Below, one piece after another: positions 49,474 through 58,110 of a stretch of DNA of 64,000 nucleotides; position 1 is the first letter of the stretch; the number at the start of each line of letters is the position of its first letter. The notes under the pieces were generated by a model, which was not told the origin of the DNA, searched no databases, and saw only the letters and a program-made list of their open reading frames with translations. This DNA comes from Zygnema cylindricum (taxonomy: Eukaryota > Streptophyta > Zygnematophyceae > Zygnematales > Zygnemataceae), in contig JBBHKE010002569.1 of the NCBI GenBank assembly GCA_037447655.1, forward strand, positions 29,829 to 93,828. The letters are read 5' to 3'. Position numbers and translations under genes: made by a program.

Positions 49474-50363
49474 TGTTGAAAAGAGGTAATTAATAGTTCA
49501 CTTCCCTATTTAGTTTTGTTTTAAAGAAAGAGAGTAAGGATCAAAGGCGCGCCATGGCTGCCGCCATATTTAGAAAGTGGCAGTTTTTGCAGTTAAGGGT
49601 ATTTTGGCTAAAATGATGCCTAGGTCTAGGTTTGAACCCGTGACCTCTGGATTCTTTGTAGCCTAACGCCTTAACCATTAAGGCGTTACGAAACGATACA
49701 CGTCACGGGTTTCATAAATATATAAACATTAACTAAACAGCTAATTAACAGCAGACTAACCAAAAGGAGCAATTTCTGCATGTACGCGAATCTGAACCGT
49801 GTAAAATATGTTTTGATCGGACGGCCGGCATTATAGCCGCCACGCGAAGTGAGCTTTTTGGCGGCATACGGATATAGCGTCACGCGGTGCCACGTGGCGC
49901 CACATTATTTGATACCGGAGAAGATGGGAGGAGGAACCATGGCTTCCGATATGACAGGTGTCACCTTGTAGACCTTGTCGTACAATAGTTGTACAATAAG
50001 TACATCGCCCATTGTACCTTCTTGTACTTTATAGTGTTCCTATTGGACTAGGGTTTAATAGTAGGTAGTCGTGAGTAGGCAGACCGAGACTTAGTAATAT
50101 TTAGGTACCTCTCTCTCTAAGAGAGCTTGTAACTATAAAGGTCATCTTTGACCAGCCATAACTTACTGCTCGAGTGAGCAAATTCAGTGATTCTTTTTGC
50201 GTTTGACTCAGGGGAGTCTTGTCCTCACAAGGGTGAGAGTGGTCTGAATATTTGTGTGCCTGGGCGGCGCTTATTCAGCGGGAAAGTAGAAGGGGCAAAT
50301 ATTATCCTAGAGGCTTTACATAGGCTGCTCATTCTGTGGGTCAATGGAGACCACAGAATTTCA
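49474..50363 (+). repeat. 5' LTR of element A
   Basis: TGTTGAAAAGAGG to CACAGAATTTCA. It contains GCCATGGCTGCC, a tRNA-like module, TCGGACGGCCGGC, CACGTG at 49891-49896, TGTACCTTCTTGTAC, the AAATTCAGTGATTCTTTTTGC block and the hairpin GACTCAGGGGAGTC at 50205-50218. Confidence 0.96.
49610..49690 (-). promoter_or_regulatory. tRNA-like Pol III module, A 5' LTR (antisense)
   Basis: On the minus strand: a perfect D-arm-like stem GCCT/AGGC around TAATGGTTA (A box TGGTTAAGGCG), B box GGTTCAAACC (plus 49629-49638) and T4 (plus A4 at 49610-49613). The D-arm text is close to plant arginine tRNAs. The anticodon and acceptor stems do not pair. Confidence 0.65.
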
Positions 50364-50378
50364 GGTTATGGGCCCACC
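50364..50378 (+). promoter_or_regulatory. Primer-binding site with embedded gag ATG, element A
   Basis: GGTTATGGGCCCACC abuts the LTR. It is fully complementary to the anticodon arm (CAU loop) of plant-type initiator tRNA-Met, the half-tRNA priming mode known from Drosophila copia. The ATG at 50368-50370 is in frame with the upstream Gag segment and the long polyprotein. Confidence 0.88.
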
Positions 50379-50604
50379 CTCTAGGGTGCCCATATTTGAT
50401 GGATCAGACTTTCTTTATTGGGAAATGATGATGGAGGGAGAACTATTTGAGAAGCATCTATGGGGCATAGTGTCTTGACAAATTCGATGCCCACCTCCAC
50501 CTGGGTTTGGAGGGACACGTTTTTCTGGCACCTCCGCCTCTACAGTTGGTAAAACAACTGCCACCATCACCGAGGATGAAGATGAGGAAGGAGAAGAGAT
50601 TGTC
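50368..50604 (+). pseudogene. Gag N-terminal segment of element A, cut by one TGA
   Basis: From the PBS ATG the frame reads MGPPSRVPIFDGSDFLYWEM through KHLWGIVS. It then meets TGA at 50476-50478, where relatives have a glycine codon (GIVSGQV), and continues open into the long frame. The segment carries the family's FDG...YW motif, which starts the capsid domain. Unless the stop is read through, Gag must start downstream and lacks this part. Confidence 0.8.
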
Positions 50605-53600
50605 ATGGAAGGAGAAAAGGGAGGAGTTGCAACTCAAGTGACACCATTGCCGAAGGCGATACCGGCAGCAGCACCACCAACAACGGCGACAAGGGTTCAG
50701 ACCGAAAGATCGGAGTATGAAAAGTGGAACTACAAAGACAAGGTTGCTAAGCTCTTAATTCTTAAAAGTGTAGCAAAGGGCATTGCCATTCCCCTTATGC
50801 ATGTCAAATCTTCATCTCAGATTTGGATATCACTAGTTAACAAATATAAGAGTGGATCATTGCAGCAGCAACAGTTGGCAGAAAATAAGATTGCAGCTTA
50901 TACTTATAAGGGAGGAAGTATGGATAATTATTGCAATGATTTAAGAGCATTGTTTGGAGAGTTAGAGAGTGCAGGTAACTCATGGTCTGAGAGACAAAGA
51001 GTGAACACACTAATAATGAAACTACCCGAAGAGTATGAGAATATCATTAACCGATTGCAGGACATAGGAGATAGCAATTGGAATTGGGATGACACTGTGG
51101 GAATGATTTTAGTGAAAGAAAGCACCATAGAGCTTAGGAGAGGGAGTCCAAGTGTTCAAGCATTGTCTGCAGGAGCTGATTGGCGGAAGCGTGATGAGGA
51201 GAGAGGGAAAGATCCCTATCGAAACTTTGGTGGAAGAGGACAAGGAGGTGGCAGATTTGATAGACAGGGGAGAGGAACTTCTCGAGGAGGATTATGTCAC
51301 TTCTGCAAGAAACCGGGACATTACATGGCAGATTGTGTCAGACTTGCAGATCTTCGACTTAAAGATGGTCAAGGAACCTCAAAGGACGGAGGAAAGAAAA
51401 AGGCTTTCCTGACTCAAGTTCTTGATGAGGAAGTGGAAGAAAAAACTGAACCTGAAGAGGAGCTTGAGGAGCTTCTCCTTAATCCGAAAAACACTGAAAA
51501 GCATGTCGATATTCCACGGAGACAAAAGTGTGCTTTCGGAGGTAAGAGGGATCCACCCGAGGATGGGTGGATCATAGACTCAGGGGCTTCAATGCATATG
51601 TGCAAAGATAAGCGGTGGTTCACTAAACTGAGAAAGATCCCAACAGTTGAGATAGAGTACGGAGATGGTAGAGTAGAAACCACAAGTCTTGTTGGAACTG
51701 TTGACTTGAAGGTTCTAGTTGATGGAAAGGCCTCAATTGTAACACTCTCAGACGTTCTTTACATTCCACAACTTAGCAAGAACCTAGTCTCAACAGCTGT
51801 CCTAGATGAAAAGGAGTTTGAAACAGGAACTAGGAAAGGAATTTTCACAGCAAGCTTTGATAATGAGGTTTATTTCATAGCTGAGAAGGGCAGTCAAGGA
51901 ATGTTCAGAATTGTTCTTTGCAATGAAAAAAGTGTTCTCTACTCGTGTGCAAGTGAGATGATGCTTTGGCATAAAAGGTTGGGGCATGTGCATCTAGATA
52001 GATTAAAGAAAATGAAGAAAAAGGGAATAGTGGAGGGTATTACTTTTGAAGATGATGAGACCTTTGATGATTGTAGTGGATGTGCCCAAGGGAAGATTCA
52101 TAGACTTCCATTTCCAAAGGCAACCACATTTAGGAGAGAGAAAGTATTAGATCTAGTTCACAGTGATGTTTGGGGACCTGCTAGGTATGCTTCACATGGG
52201 GGGAAGAGATGGATGTTAACTATCACAGATGATTGGTCTAGATACACGAAGGTATACTTTCTCAGACATAAGTCAGAGGTATTAAGATGTTTCAAAGAGT
52301 ATAAAGTATGGAGTGAAAAGCTACATGAAACCTCAATAAAAGAGATAAGAAGTGATAATGGGAAAGAATACACCTCAAGGGATTTTGAAGAATATCTTAA
52401 AGAAGAAGGAATTCATCATGAGAAAACTGTTCCCTATAATCCGGAACAAAACGGAGTAGCAGAAAGAGTTAATAGAACTTTAGGAGATATGTCTAGAAGT
52501 ATGTTAAGTGATAAGAGGATAGGGCTGCAGTTTTGGGCTGAGTCTATGAACTATGCTAATTTCATCAAAAATAGAGTCCTAACTTCAGCAAATAAGGAGG
52601 AAACTCCGTATGAGAGGTGGACAGGAAGAAAGCCTGATTTGTCTAGTTTGAGAGTGTTCGGAAGTCAAGTCTACAGTTTGGATTCCGATAAGACTAAATG
52701 GAAGTTAGAGGGAAGAGGGAAACCAGGATATCTTGTAGGATATGATGAGTGCACAAAAGGATACCGAGTGTATGACTTGAAAAAGAGAGATATAATTTTG
52801 GTAAAACACATAGTAGTGATGAATGAAGAGAAGTCCATTGATCCATTCAAATATAATAAGGAAGTCAAAATCAGATTTGAAACGGATCAGTTTTCTGACT
52901 TTGACTTTGAAAATGAAGAGAAGGAAGAGGGAGAAAAAGAAAAATCTGCAGATTTAACAAAGGAGAAGGAGGAAAGGACAACATCCGAGGCAACGCCACA
53001 ATACGAAGTGGAAACCGATGAGGAATTTGATGAGACACCGGAATTGGAAGATAGGGAAGCTGAAAATCTCCCAAAACGAAATCCAAGGATGCCTTCCATA
53101 CCGGCGTCCGATTTTGAAGGGGGAAGAAGAAGTAGTAAACGACTTCAAGAAAGACAAGTAAATAACCAACTCACAAAGATGTCTCACCCAGATGAACCTC
53201 AAACATACTTAGAGGCCATAAACACTCCAGAAAGTAGCCGGTGGATCACAGCTATAAATGAAGAAATGGCCTCTATCATGGAAGCCAATACATGGGAGTT
53301 GGTAGATTGTCCACCGGACCGAAAACCGATCGGATGTAAGTGGGTGTTTAAACTTAAATTAAACCCGGATAATACCATTGAGAGGTACAAAGCTAGGTTA
53401 GTTGCAAAAGGTTATACACAAAAAGAGGGGATAGACTACGAAGAAACCTTTGCACCTGTAGTCAAATTTCCTTCTGTTAGAATCCTTTTAAGTATAGCCG
53501 CAGCGGAGGATATGGAAATCCACCAGATGGATATTAAAACTGCCTTTTTGCACGGAGAGTTGGAAGAAGAAATTTACATGAGGCAACCGGAAGGATTCGT

Positions 53601-54780
53601 GGAAAGTGGGGAAGAAAACAAAGTTTGCAAACTGATAAAATCACTCTATGGGCTTAAGCAAGCCCCGCGACAGTGGAATATAAAGCTCGACGAATTTCTG
53701 ACCGGTTTGGGGTATATCAGAATTAGTTCAGATCACTCTATATATTTATTTGAGGATGAGAATGGAGTGATATTTATTGCTATTTATGTTGATGATTTGT
53801 TGGTCTTAAGCAAGTCTTTAGATAAAATTAACAAACTAAAACGGGATCTTAGAAGCAGTTTTGATATGAAAGATCTTGGAGAAGCAAAGTACATTTTGGG
53901 AATTCAGATGGAGAGAGATAGAGGGAATAGAATTATAAGACTCACTCAAAAAGAAGCAATCGGTAATATGCTAGAAAAATTTCAAATGGAGAAAGCAAAC
54001 GGATGTACTACTCCCATGGATTTGAAGAAAGTGAGTGAGGGGAGTGAAGAGGGAGGAATATTCATCATTAATGATGAGATGGACGAGATAGAAAGAAAAT
54101 TTATGGAAAATATCCCTTATCGGCAGATTGTAGGCAGTTTAATTTATTTTATGAACTGTACCCGTCCGGATATAGCTGCAGCTGTAGGTGTCCTTAGTAG
54201 AAATCTAAATGAACCAAGAAAGAGAGATTGGGAGGCTGCCAAAAGGGTGATGAGGTATCTGGTGGGGACAAGGGAATTATGGTTGCATTTGGGAGGGGAG
54301 CAAACTGACATCACCACTTGGAGTGATGCCAATTATAGAGATGTGATTTTAAGGAGGTGTACGACTGGATATGTGTTGCAAATTGGATCCGGTGCATGTT
54401 GTTGGAGTAGCAAGCAACAAAAAGTAGTTGCTCAGTCCACTATGGAGGATGAATACATGGCTTCTTGTGCTGCCACCAAAGAATTAATGTGGGTTAAATC
54501 TCTTCTTGAAGAACTTGGGTTCATGAAGTCTGGAACTCAAAATGTTTTTGTGATAATCAAGCTGCTATCTCTATTGCAGCTAATCCGAAACATCACTTTA
54601 AAAGCTAAGCATATGGATATTAGACTAAGCTTTGTCAGAGAGAAGGTAGAAAATAAAATTATTAAACTGGTTCATAAAACTGATAGAGAAATTATTGCAG
54701 ACATGATGACAAAACCAGTGCCTTCCCCTAAGTTGATTTATTGCAAAGAAAATTGTGGATTAAAATTGAAAAGTGACTAG
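50605..54780 (+). CDS. Copia gag-pol polyprotein (element A), 1391 codons
   Basis: Domains in order by residue: capsid 20-190 (KVAKLLILKSVAKGIAIPLM, MILVKESTIELRRGS); zinc knuckle at 231 (CHFCKKPGHYMADC); protease at about 322 (WIIDSGASMHMC); integrase zinc domain at about 452 (HKRLGHVHLDRL, CSGCAQGK); integrase core at 515-620 with D, D, E in HSDVWGP, RSDNGKEYTS and NPEQNGVAERVNRTL; an acidic linker at 770-850; reverse transcriptase at 897-1070 with YVDDLLVLSK near 1061; RNase H at 1238-1391. It should make virus-like particles, copy the RNA and integrate the cDNA. Two faults are visible. The frame starts after an upstream TGA that removes the Gag N-terminus. In RNase H, residues about 1314-1333 are out of the family frame (a lost T near 54548, a gained A near 54602), which removes the CDNQAA motif with its catalytic Asp. 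The stop TAG lies 13 nt before the 3' LTR. Confidence 0.95.
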   Translation: MEGEKGGVATQVTPLPKAIPAAAPPTTATRVQTERSEYEKWNYKDKVAKLLILKSVAKGIAIPLMHVKSSSQIWISLVNKYKSGSLQQQQLAENKIAAYTYKGGSMDNYCNDLRALFGELESAGNSWSERQRVNTLIMKLPEEYENIINRLQDIGDSNWNWDDTVGMILVKESTIELRRGSPSVQALSAGADWRKRDEERGKDPYRNFGGRGQGGGRFDRQGRGTSRGGLCHFCKKPGHYMADCVRLADLRLKDGQGTSKDGGKKKAFLTQVLDEEVEEKTEPEEELEELLLNPKNTEKHVDIPRRQKCAFGGKRDPPEDGWIIDSGASMHMCKDKRWFTKLRKIPTVEIEYGDGRVETTSLVGTVDLKVLVDGKASIVTLSDVLYIPQLSKNLVSTAVLDEKEFETGTRKGIFTASFDNEVYFIAEKGSQGMFRIVLCNEKSVLYSCASEMMLWHKRLGHVHLDRLKKMKKKGIVEGITFEDDETFDDCSGCAQGKIHRLPFPKATTFRREKVLDLVHSDVWGPARYASHGGKRWMLTITDDWSRYTKVYFLRHKSEVLRCFKEYKVWSEKLHETSIKEIRSDNGKEYTSRDFEEYLKEEGIHHEKTVPYNPEQNGVAERVNRTLGDMSRSMLSDKRIGLQFWAESMNYANFIKNRVLTSANKEETPYERWTGRKPDLSSLRVFGSQVYSLDSDKTKWKLEGRGKPGYLVGYDECTKGYRVYDLKKRDIILVKHIVVMNEEKSIDPFKYNKEVKIRFETDQFSDFDFENEEKEEGEKEKSADLTKEKEERTTSEATPQYEVETDEEFDETPELEDREAENLPKRNPRMPSIPASDFEGGRRSSKRLQERQVNNQLTKMSHPDEPQTYLEAINTPESSRWITAINEEMASIMEANTWELVDCPPDRKPIGCKWVFKLKLNPDNTIERYKARLVAKGYTQKEGIDYEETFAPVVKFPSVRILLSIAAAEDMEIHQMDIKTAFLHGELEEEIYMRQPEGFVESGEENKVCKLIKSLYGLKQAPRQWNIKLDEFLTGLGYIRISSDHSIYLFEDENGVIFIAIYVDDLLVLSKSLDKINKLKRDLRSSFDMKDLGEAKYILGIQMERDRGNRIIRLTQKEAIGNMLEKFQMEKANGCTTPMDLKKVSEGSEEGGIFIINDEMDEIERKFMENIPYRQIVGSLIYFMNCTRPDIAAAVGVLSRNLNEPRKRDWEAAKRVMRYLVGTRELWLHLGGEQTDITTWSDANYRDVILRRCTTGYVLQIGSGACCWSSKQQKVVAQSTMEDEYMASCAATKELMWVKSLLEELGFMKSGTQNVFVIIKLLSLLQLIRNITLKAKHMDIRLSFVREKVENKIIKLVHKTDREIIADMMTKPVPSPKLIYCKENCGLKLKSD

Positions 54781-54793
54781 GAATTAAGGGAAG
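54781..54793 (+). promoter_or_regulatory. Polypurine tract of element A
   Basis: GAATTAAGGGAAG sits between the pol stop and the 3' LTR. Copies D and LTR 1 have AAATAAGGGGAG in the same place. It primes plus-strand DNA. Confidence 0.85.
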
Positions 54794-55684
54794 TGTTGAA
54801 AAGTGGTAATTAATAGTTCACTTCCCTATTTTAGTTTTGTTTTAAAGAAAGAGAGTAAGGATCAAAGGCGCGCCATGGCTGCCGCCATATTTAGAAAGTG
54901 GCAGTTTTTGCAGTTAAGGGTATTTTGGCTAAAATGATGCCTAGGTCTAGGTTTGAACCCGTGACCTCTGGATTCTTTGTAGCCTAACGCCTTAACCATT
55001 AAGGCGTTACGAAACGATACACGTCACGGGTTTCATAAATATATAAACATTAACTAAACAGCTAATTAACAGCAGACTAACCAAAAGGAGCAATTTCTGC
55101 ATGTACGCGAATCTGAACCGTGTAAAATATGTTTTGATCGGACGGCCGGCATTATAGCCGCCACGCGAAGTGAGCTTTTTGGCGGCATACGGATATAGCG
55201 TCACGCGGTGCCACGTGGCGCCACATTATTTGATACCGGAGAAGATGGGAGGAGGAACCATGGCTTCCGATATGACAGGTGGCACCTTGTAGACCTTGTC
55301 GTACAATAGTTGTACAATAAGTACATCGCCCATTGTACCTTCTTGTACTTTATAGTGTTCCTATTGGACTAGGGTTTAATAGTAGGTAGTCGTGAGTAGG
55401 CAGACCGAGACTTAGTAATATTTAGGTACCTCTCTCTCTAAGAGAGCTTGTAACTATAAAGGTCATCTTTGACCAGCCATAACTTACTGCTCGGGTGAGC
55501 AAATTCAGTGATTCTTTTTGCGTTTGACTCAGGGGAGTCTTGTCCTCACAAGGGTGAGAGTGGTCTGAATATTTGTGTGCCTGGGCGGCGCTTATTCAGC
55601 GGGAAAGTAGAAGGGGCAAATATTATCCTAGAGGCTTTACATAGACTGCTCATTCTGTGGGTCAATGGAGACCACAGAATTTCA
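54794..55684 (+). repeat. 3' LTR of element A
   Basis: TGTTGAAAAGTGG to CACAGAATTTCA, nearly identical to the 5' LTR. Differences seen: A/T near the start, one extra T, T/G in GACAGGTG(T/G)CACC, A/G in CTGCTCG(A/G)GTGAGC, and G/A in CATAG(G/A)CTGC. Confidence 0.96.
54931..55010 (-). promoter_or_regulatory. tRNA-like Pol III module, A 3' LTR (antisense)
   Basis: Same sequence as 49610-49690, with no change in the A box, B box or T run. Confidence 0.65.
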
Positions 55685-55689
55685 CTTTC

Positions 55690-57053
55690 TAGTGAAGGTA
55701 TCAAACTCTTTGTCATCTAACACAGACTTAGAGACAAGATTTTTACTCAGTTGAGGAATGTATAGTAAATTTGAGAATGTGAGTATAGAAGTCTTACCCT
55801 TCTACTAAGACTTTCAGATCTACTGATCACACTTGATCTGTCGTAAATACTCTCCGATCCCCATACTCTTTCTACAGTAAGGATTTTCCTTAGCTTAGTG
55901 AAAAGATGTTTATCACAACACACATGCATGGATGCACCTAAGTCGATAATTCATCCTCCCTGTGGAGCTTCCCGAAGTGCTCTGAGTGCACACTCCCTGT
56001 TTCCAAGGAATCTCCTTCTCCTCCAAACTCTCTTAAAGAAAAAGATCCCCATCCTCCTCCTCACTTGACTCGTCTTCGGTTTCTCCTTTCACTTTTGTGA
56101 CCACAAGTGCCTTCATCTTCCCTCCGGAATAACCCCCTCCACGGTTCTCTTGGAGCCTCAGCTCCGACAACTTGACACAATATTCTATTAAGTGTCTTAG
56201 CTTTTTGCTGAAAGGACAAAGACCTTTTGTGGGCCTTGGTCCTCCGGTCATATCTCTTTCCCATTTGTACGGTTTCATCGGGTCCTTCCCCTATCAGTCC
56301 CCTCTTGGAGCTAGAGTTTGAATGCTTTTTCCTCCTCTCCTAATCTCTGTTGTGTTTTCCTACACAAGTATCATCTGGACCACTGTATTCCACTTCTATG
56401 AACTATCATTCATTTCCTGTACTCTGTACACTATGTTCTCGTACTCGTGTGGTAACTTCATGATGAAATTTATAACTTTCATCTTCAATGTACCTGTCCA
56501 CCCGGCCTTTCCATCTCCATATACAAATAAGAGAGATCATTACAATAATCTAACATCTTTCCTCCTTTGTAAGTGTAACTCACTAGCTTTTGCTTAGCCA
56601 ACTAGAGCTCCTGAATACTACTTGCTCTATAGATCTCCACCAAACTCACCCACAACTCCTCGGCCTTGTAAATGTGAAGGTGAGGGGTGGACAAAGCTTG
56701 AGTGAGGTGCCTCAGAATGAAGTTCTTAACAACCATGTTTATGTCTTCCCACATTTGAGTATCGTTCTCTGCAGTCTTCACGGCCGCCGCTCACGGTGCT
56801 GTGGCAATAGGAGTGAGGGGTGTCTCCATCCCTTTCCCCTTTTCCGACACACTGCTGTCCCCATCATCTGCCTCCTCCGCTGAAGCAGTCCTTGCTGCAG
56901 GAAACCTTACTCCTCCAAATCCTGGTGGAGTTCTCGAAGGTGGACGTTTCACTTGTCCACTGACAATACCCAGTATCGTTTTTCGCACAAAGCCCCCGTA
57001 ATCATGGGTTCTTAATAGATGAACCCAGATCCATTGAATGTGGGTGTCCTAAA
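55690..57053 (-). pseudogene. Copia element E, 5' part (gag and protease)
   Basis: Reading down from the PBS: PTFNGSGF with an early stop, ILGIVSGQVKRPPSRTPPGF (about 56970), capsid fragments with stops (56750-56330), a degraded zinc-knuckle region LCPFSKKLRHLIEYC (about 56220) in which the last Cys is the only clear zinc ligand pair left, an acidic linker, and protease-end text (MHVCCDKHLFTKLRKILTVE at 55929, LYIPQLSKNL). It ends at the element A target site. Confidence 0.8.
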
Positions 57054-57069
57054 GGGTGGGCCCATAACT
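57054..57069 (-). promoter_or_regulatory. Primer-binding site with gag ATG, element E
   Basis: The minus strand reads AGTTATGGGCCCACCC next to the 5' LTR. The ATG (57065-57063) is in frame with TPTFNGSGFIY. Confidence 0.8.
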
Positions 57070-58110
57070 TGCAAATCTTTGTCTTCCATTGGACTACAGA
57101 ATTCAAAAAGCCTCTAGATAATTTTTAACTAACCCACCTGAAGCCACAACCTATGCTGTCCCAGAAGGCAAACGGATAGTCTAATTGCACCCATGTGCAG
57201 CTTGGACTCCCCTAAGTCCGTAGCAAAAAGAATCACTGAAAATGGCCAACCACCCGATAAGTTATGAAGTGGCAAAGATGTCTATTTTATACAAACCCTC
57301 AAGGGGAGAGGTGATTGTATTTCCAAAAAACACTAAGTCCTGAATCTCTCTAATAACTCCTATCTACTGTGGTACAGACCAATCATATTACTGCACCGTA
57401 CCAAAAAGTACTACTGCCAATGTACCTGTTGTACGACCAATGTACGACAAAGCTATTACGTGGACGCGTGTCCTCTTTTTACTCGTCCGTATGTTCCTCG
57501 GATTTCTCGCGACCAAATGTCATCTCTCCACGTGGCGCCTGTTCATGCCATGTCACAAAAACCCAAAATGACCACTTCGAGATCTCGGCGACGATGTGCG
57601 CCGTAGGATAACAACCAAAATGAAATCTCAGCCGTCATAAATACTTGCGCGATACTTGTTTCATTGTCGAAACATAATGCCCGGTATCCATTTCGAAACC
57701 GTACCGTACTCGGTATTTTACAAAATTGTATCTATGCATGTCGTATATAGTTTCAGTCAAACGAATTAGTTCACTACTAAATAAACAAATATCTATCAAA
57801 CCCTACAGTATTTAGCATTAGTCTGTGACTAATAGGATAAAGCTGACTGCTACCGGCCAACTTGACGAACGGCAAGTACCAGGATCAAATCCTAGATATG
57901 TCAGGTATCCTTTTAGTAACCTACTAAAAACAACTGCCTGCGGAACTAAGGCAGCCATAGTTTAACCACCCTCTCTATCCTTCAGTGGCTACAATATGTA
58001 TGGTGGCTAGAGAGAGGAGGTGGAGGCAGGTTGTCTGCCCTCTTCTTTTCATTTTTATACTGATATATTTAGACCTAGAAAATACTCTATAAATCTACCG
58101 AATTTCAACA
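57070..58110 (-). repeat. 5' LTR of element E
   Basis: On the minus strand TGTTGAAATTCGG to AAAGATTTGCA. It carries all family blocks, a tRNA-like module and CACGTG at 57529-57534. Flanks of the E element (GCCAC left, TCCAT right) do not form a clear target duplication. Confidence 0.88.
57826..57914 (+). promoter_or_regulatory. tRNA-like Pol III module, E 5' LTR (antisense)
   Basis: A-box-like TAATAGGATAAAGCTGAC, B-box-like GGATCAAATCC (57882-57892) in a CCAGG/CCTAG T-arm hairpin, and T4 at 57911-57914. Confidence 0.6.

Larger units (their letters stand above)
49474..55684 (+). mobile_element. Copia element A, structurally complete and young, inserted in E
   Basis: The element is 6,211 bp with LTRs of 890 and 891 bp that differ at only about five positions by eye. 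The target duplication is exact: CTTTC at 49469-49473 and 55685-55689. The E protease reading on the minus strand continues across the insertion (EFDTFTRK to KYGDEVYF). It has a primer-binding site, polypurine tract and one long polyprotein frame. Two subtle lesions (Gag N-terminus and RNase H) suggest it is no longer fully autonomous. Confidence 0.96.

Noticed and set aside
49610-49690. Genuine tRNA gene
   Set aside because: D arm and T loop are tRNA-like, but the anticodon stem and acceptor stem do not pair and no anticodon can be assigned.
38256-58110. Target duplication for element E
   Set aside because: Flanks GCCAC and TCCAT share only the central CCA. The duplication may have mutated, but I cannot claim it.
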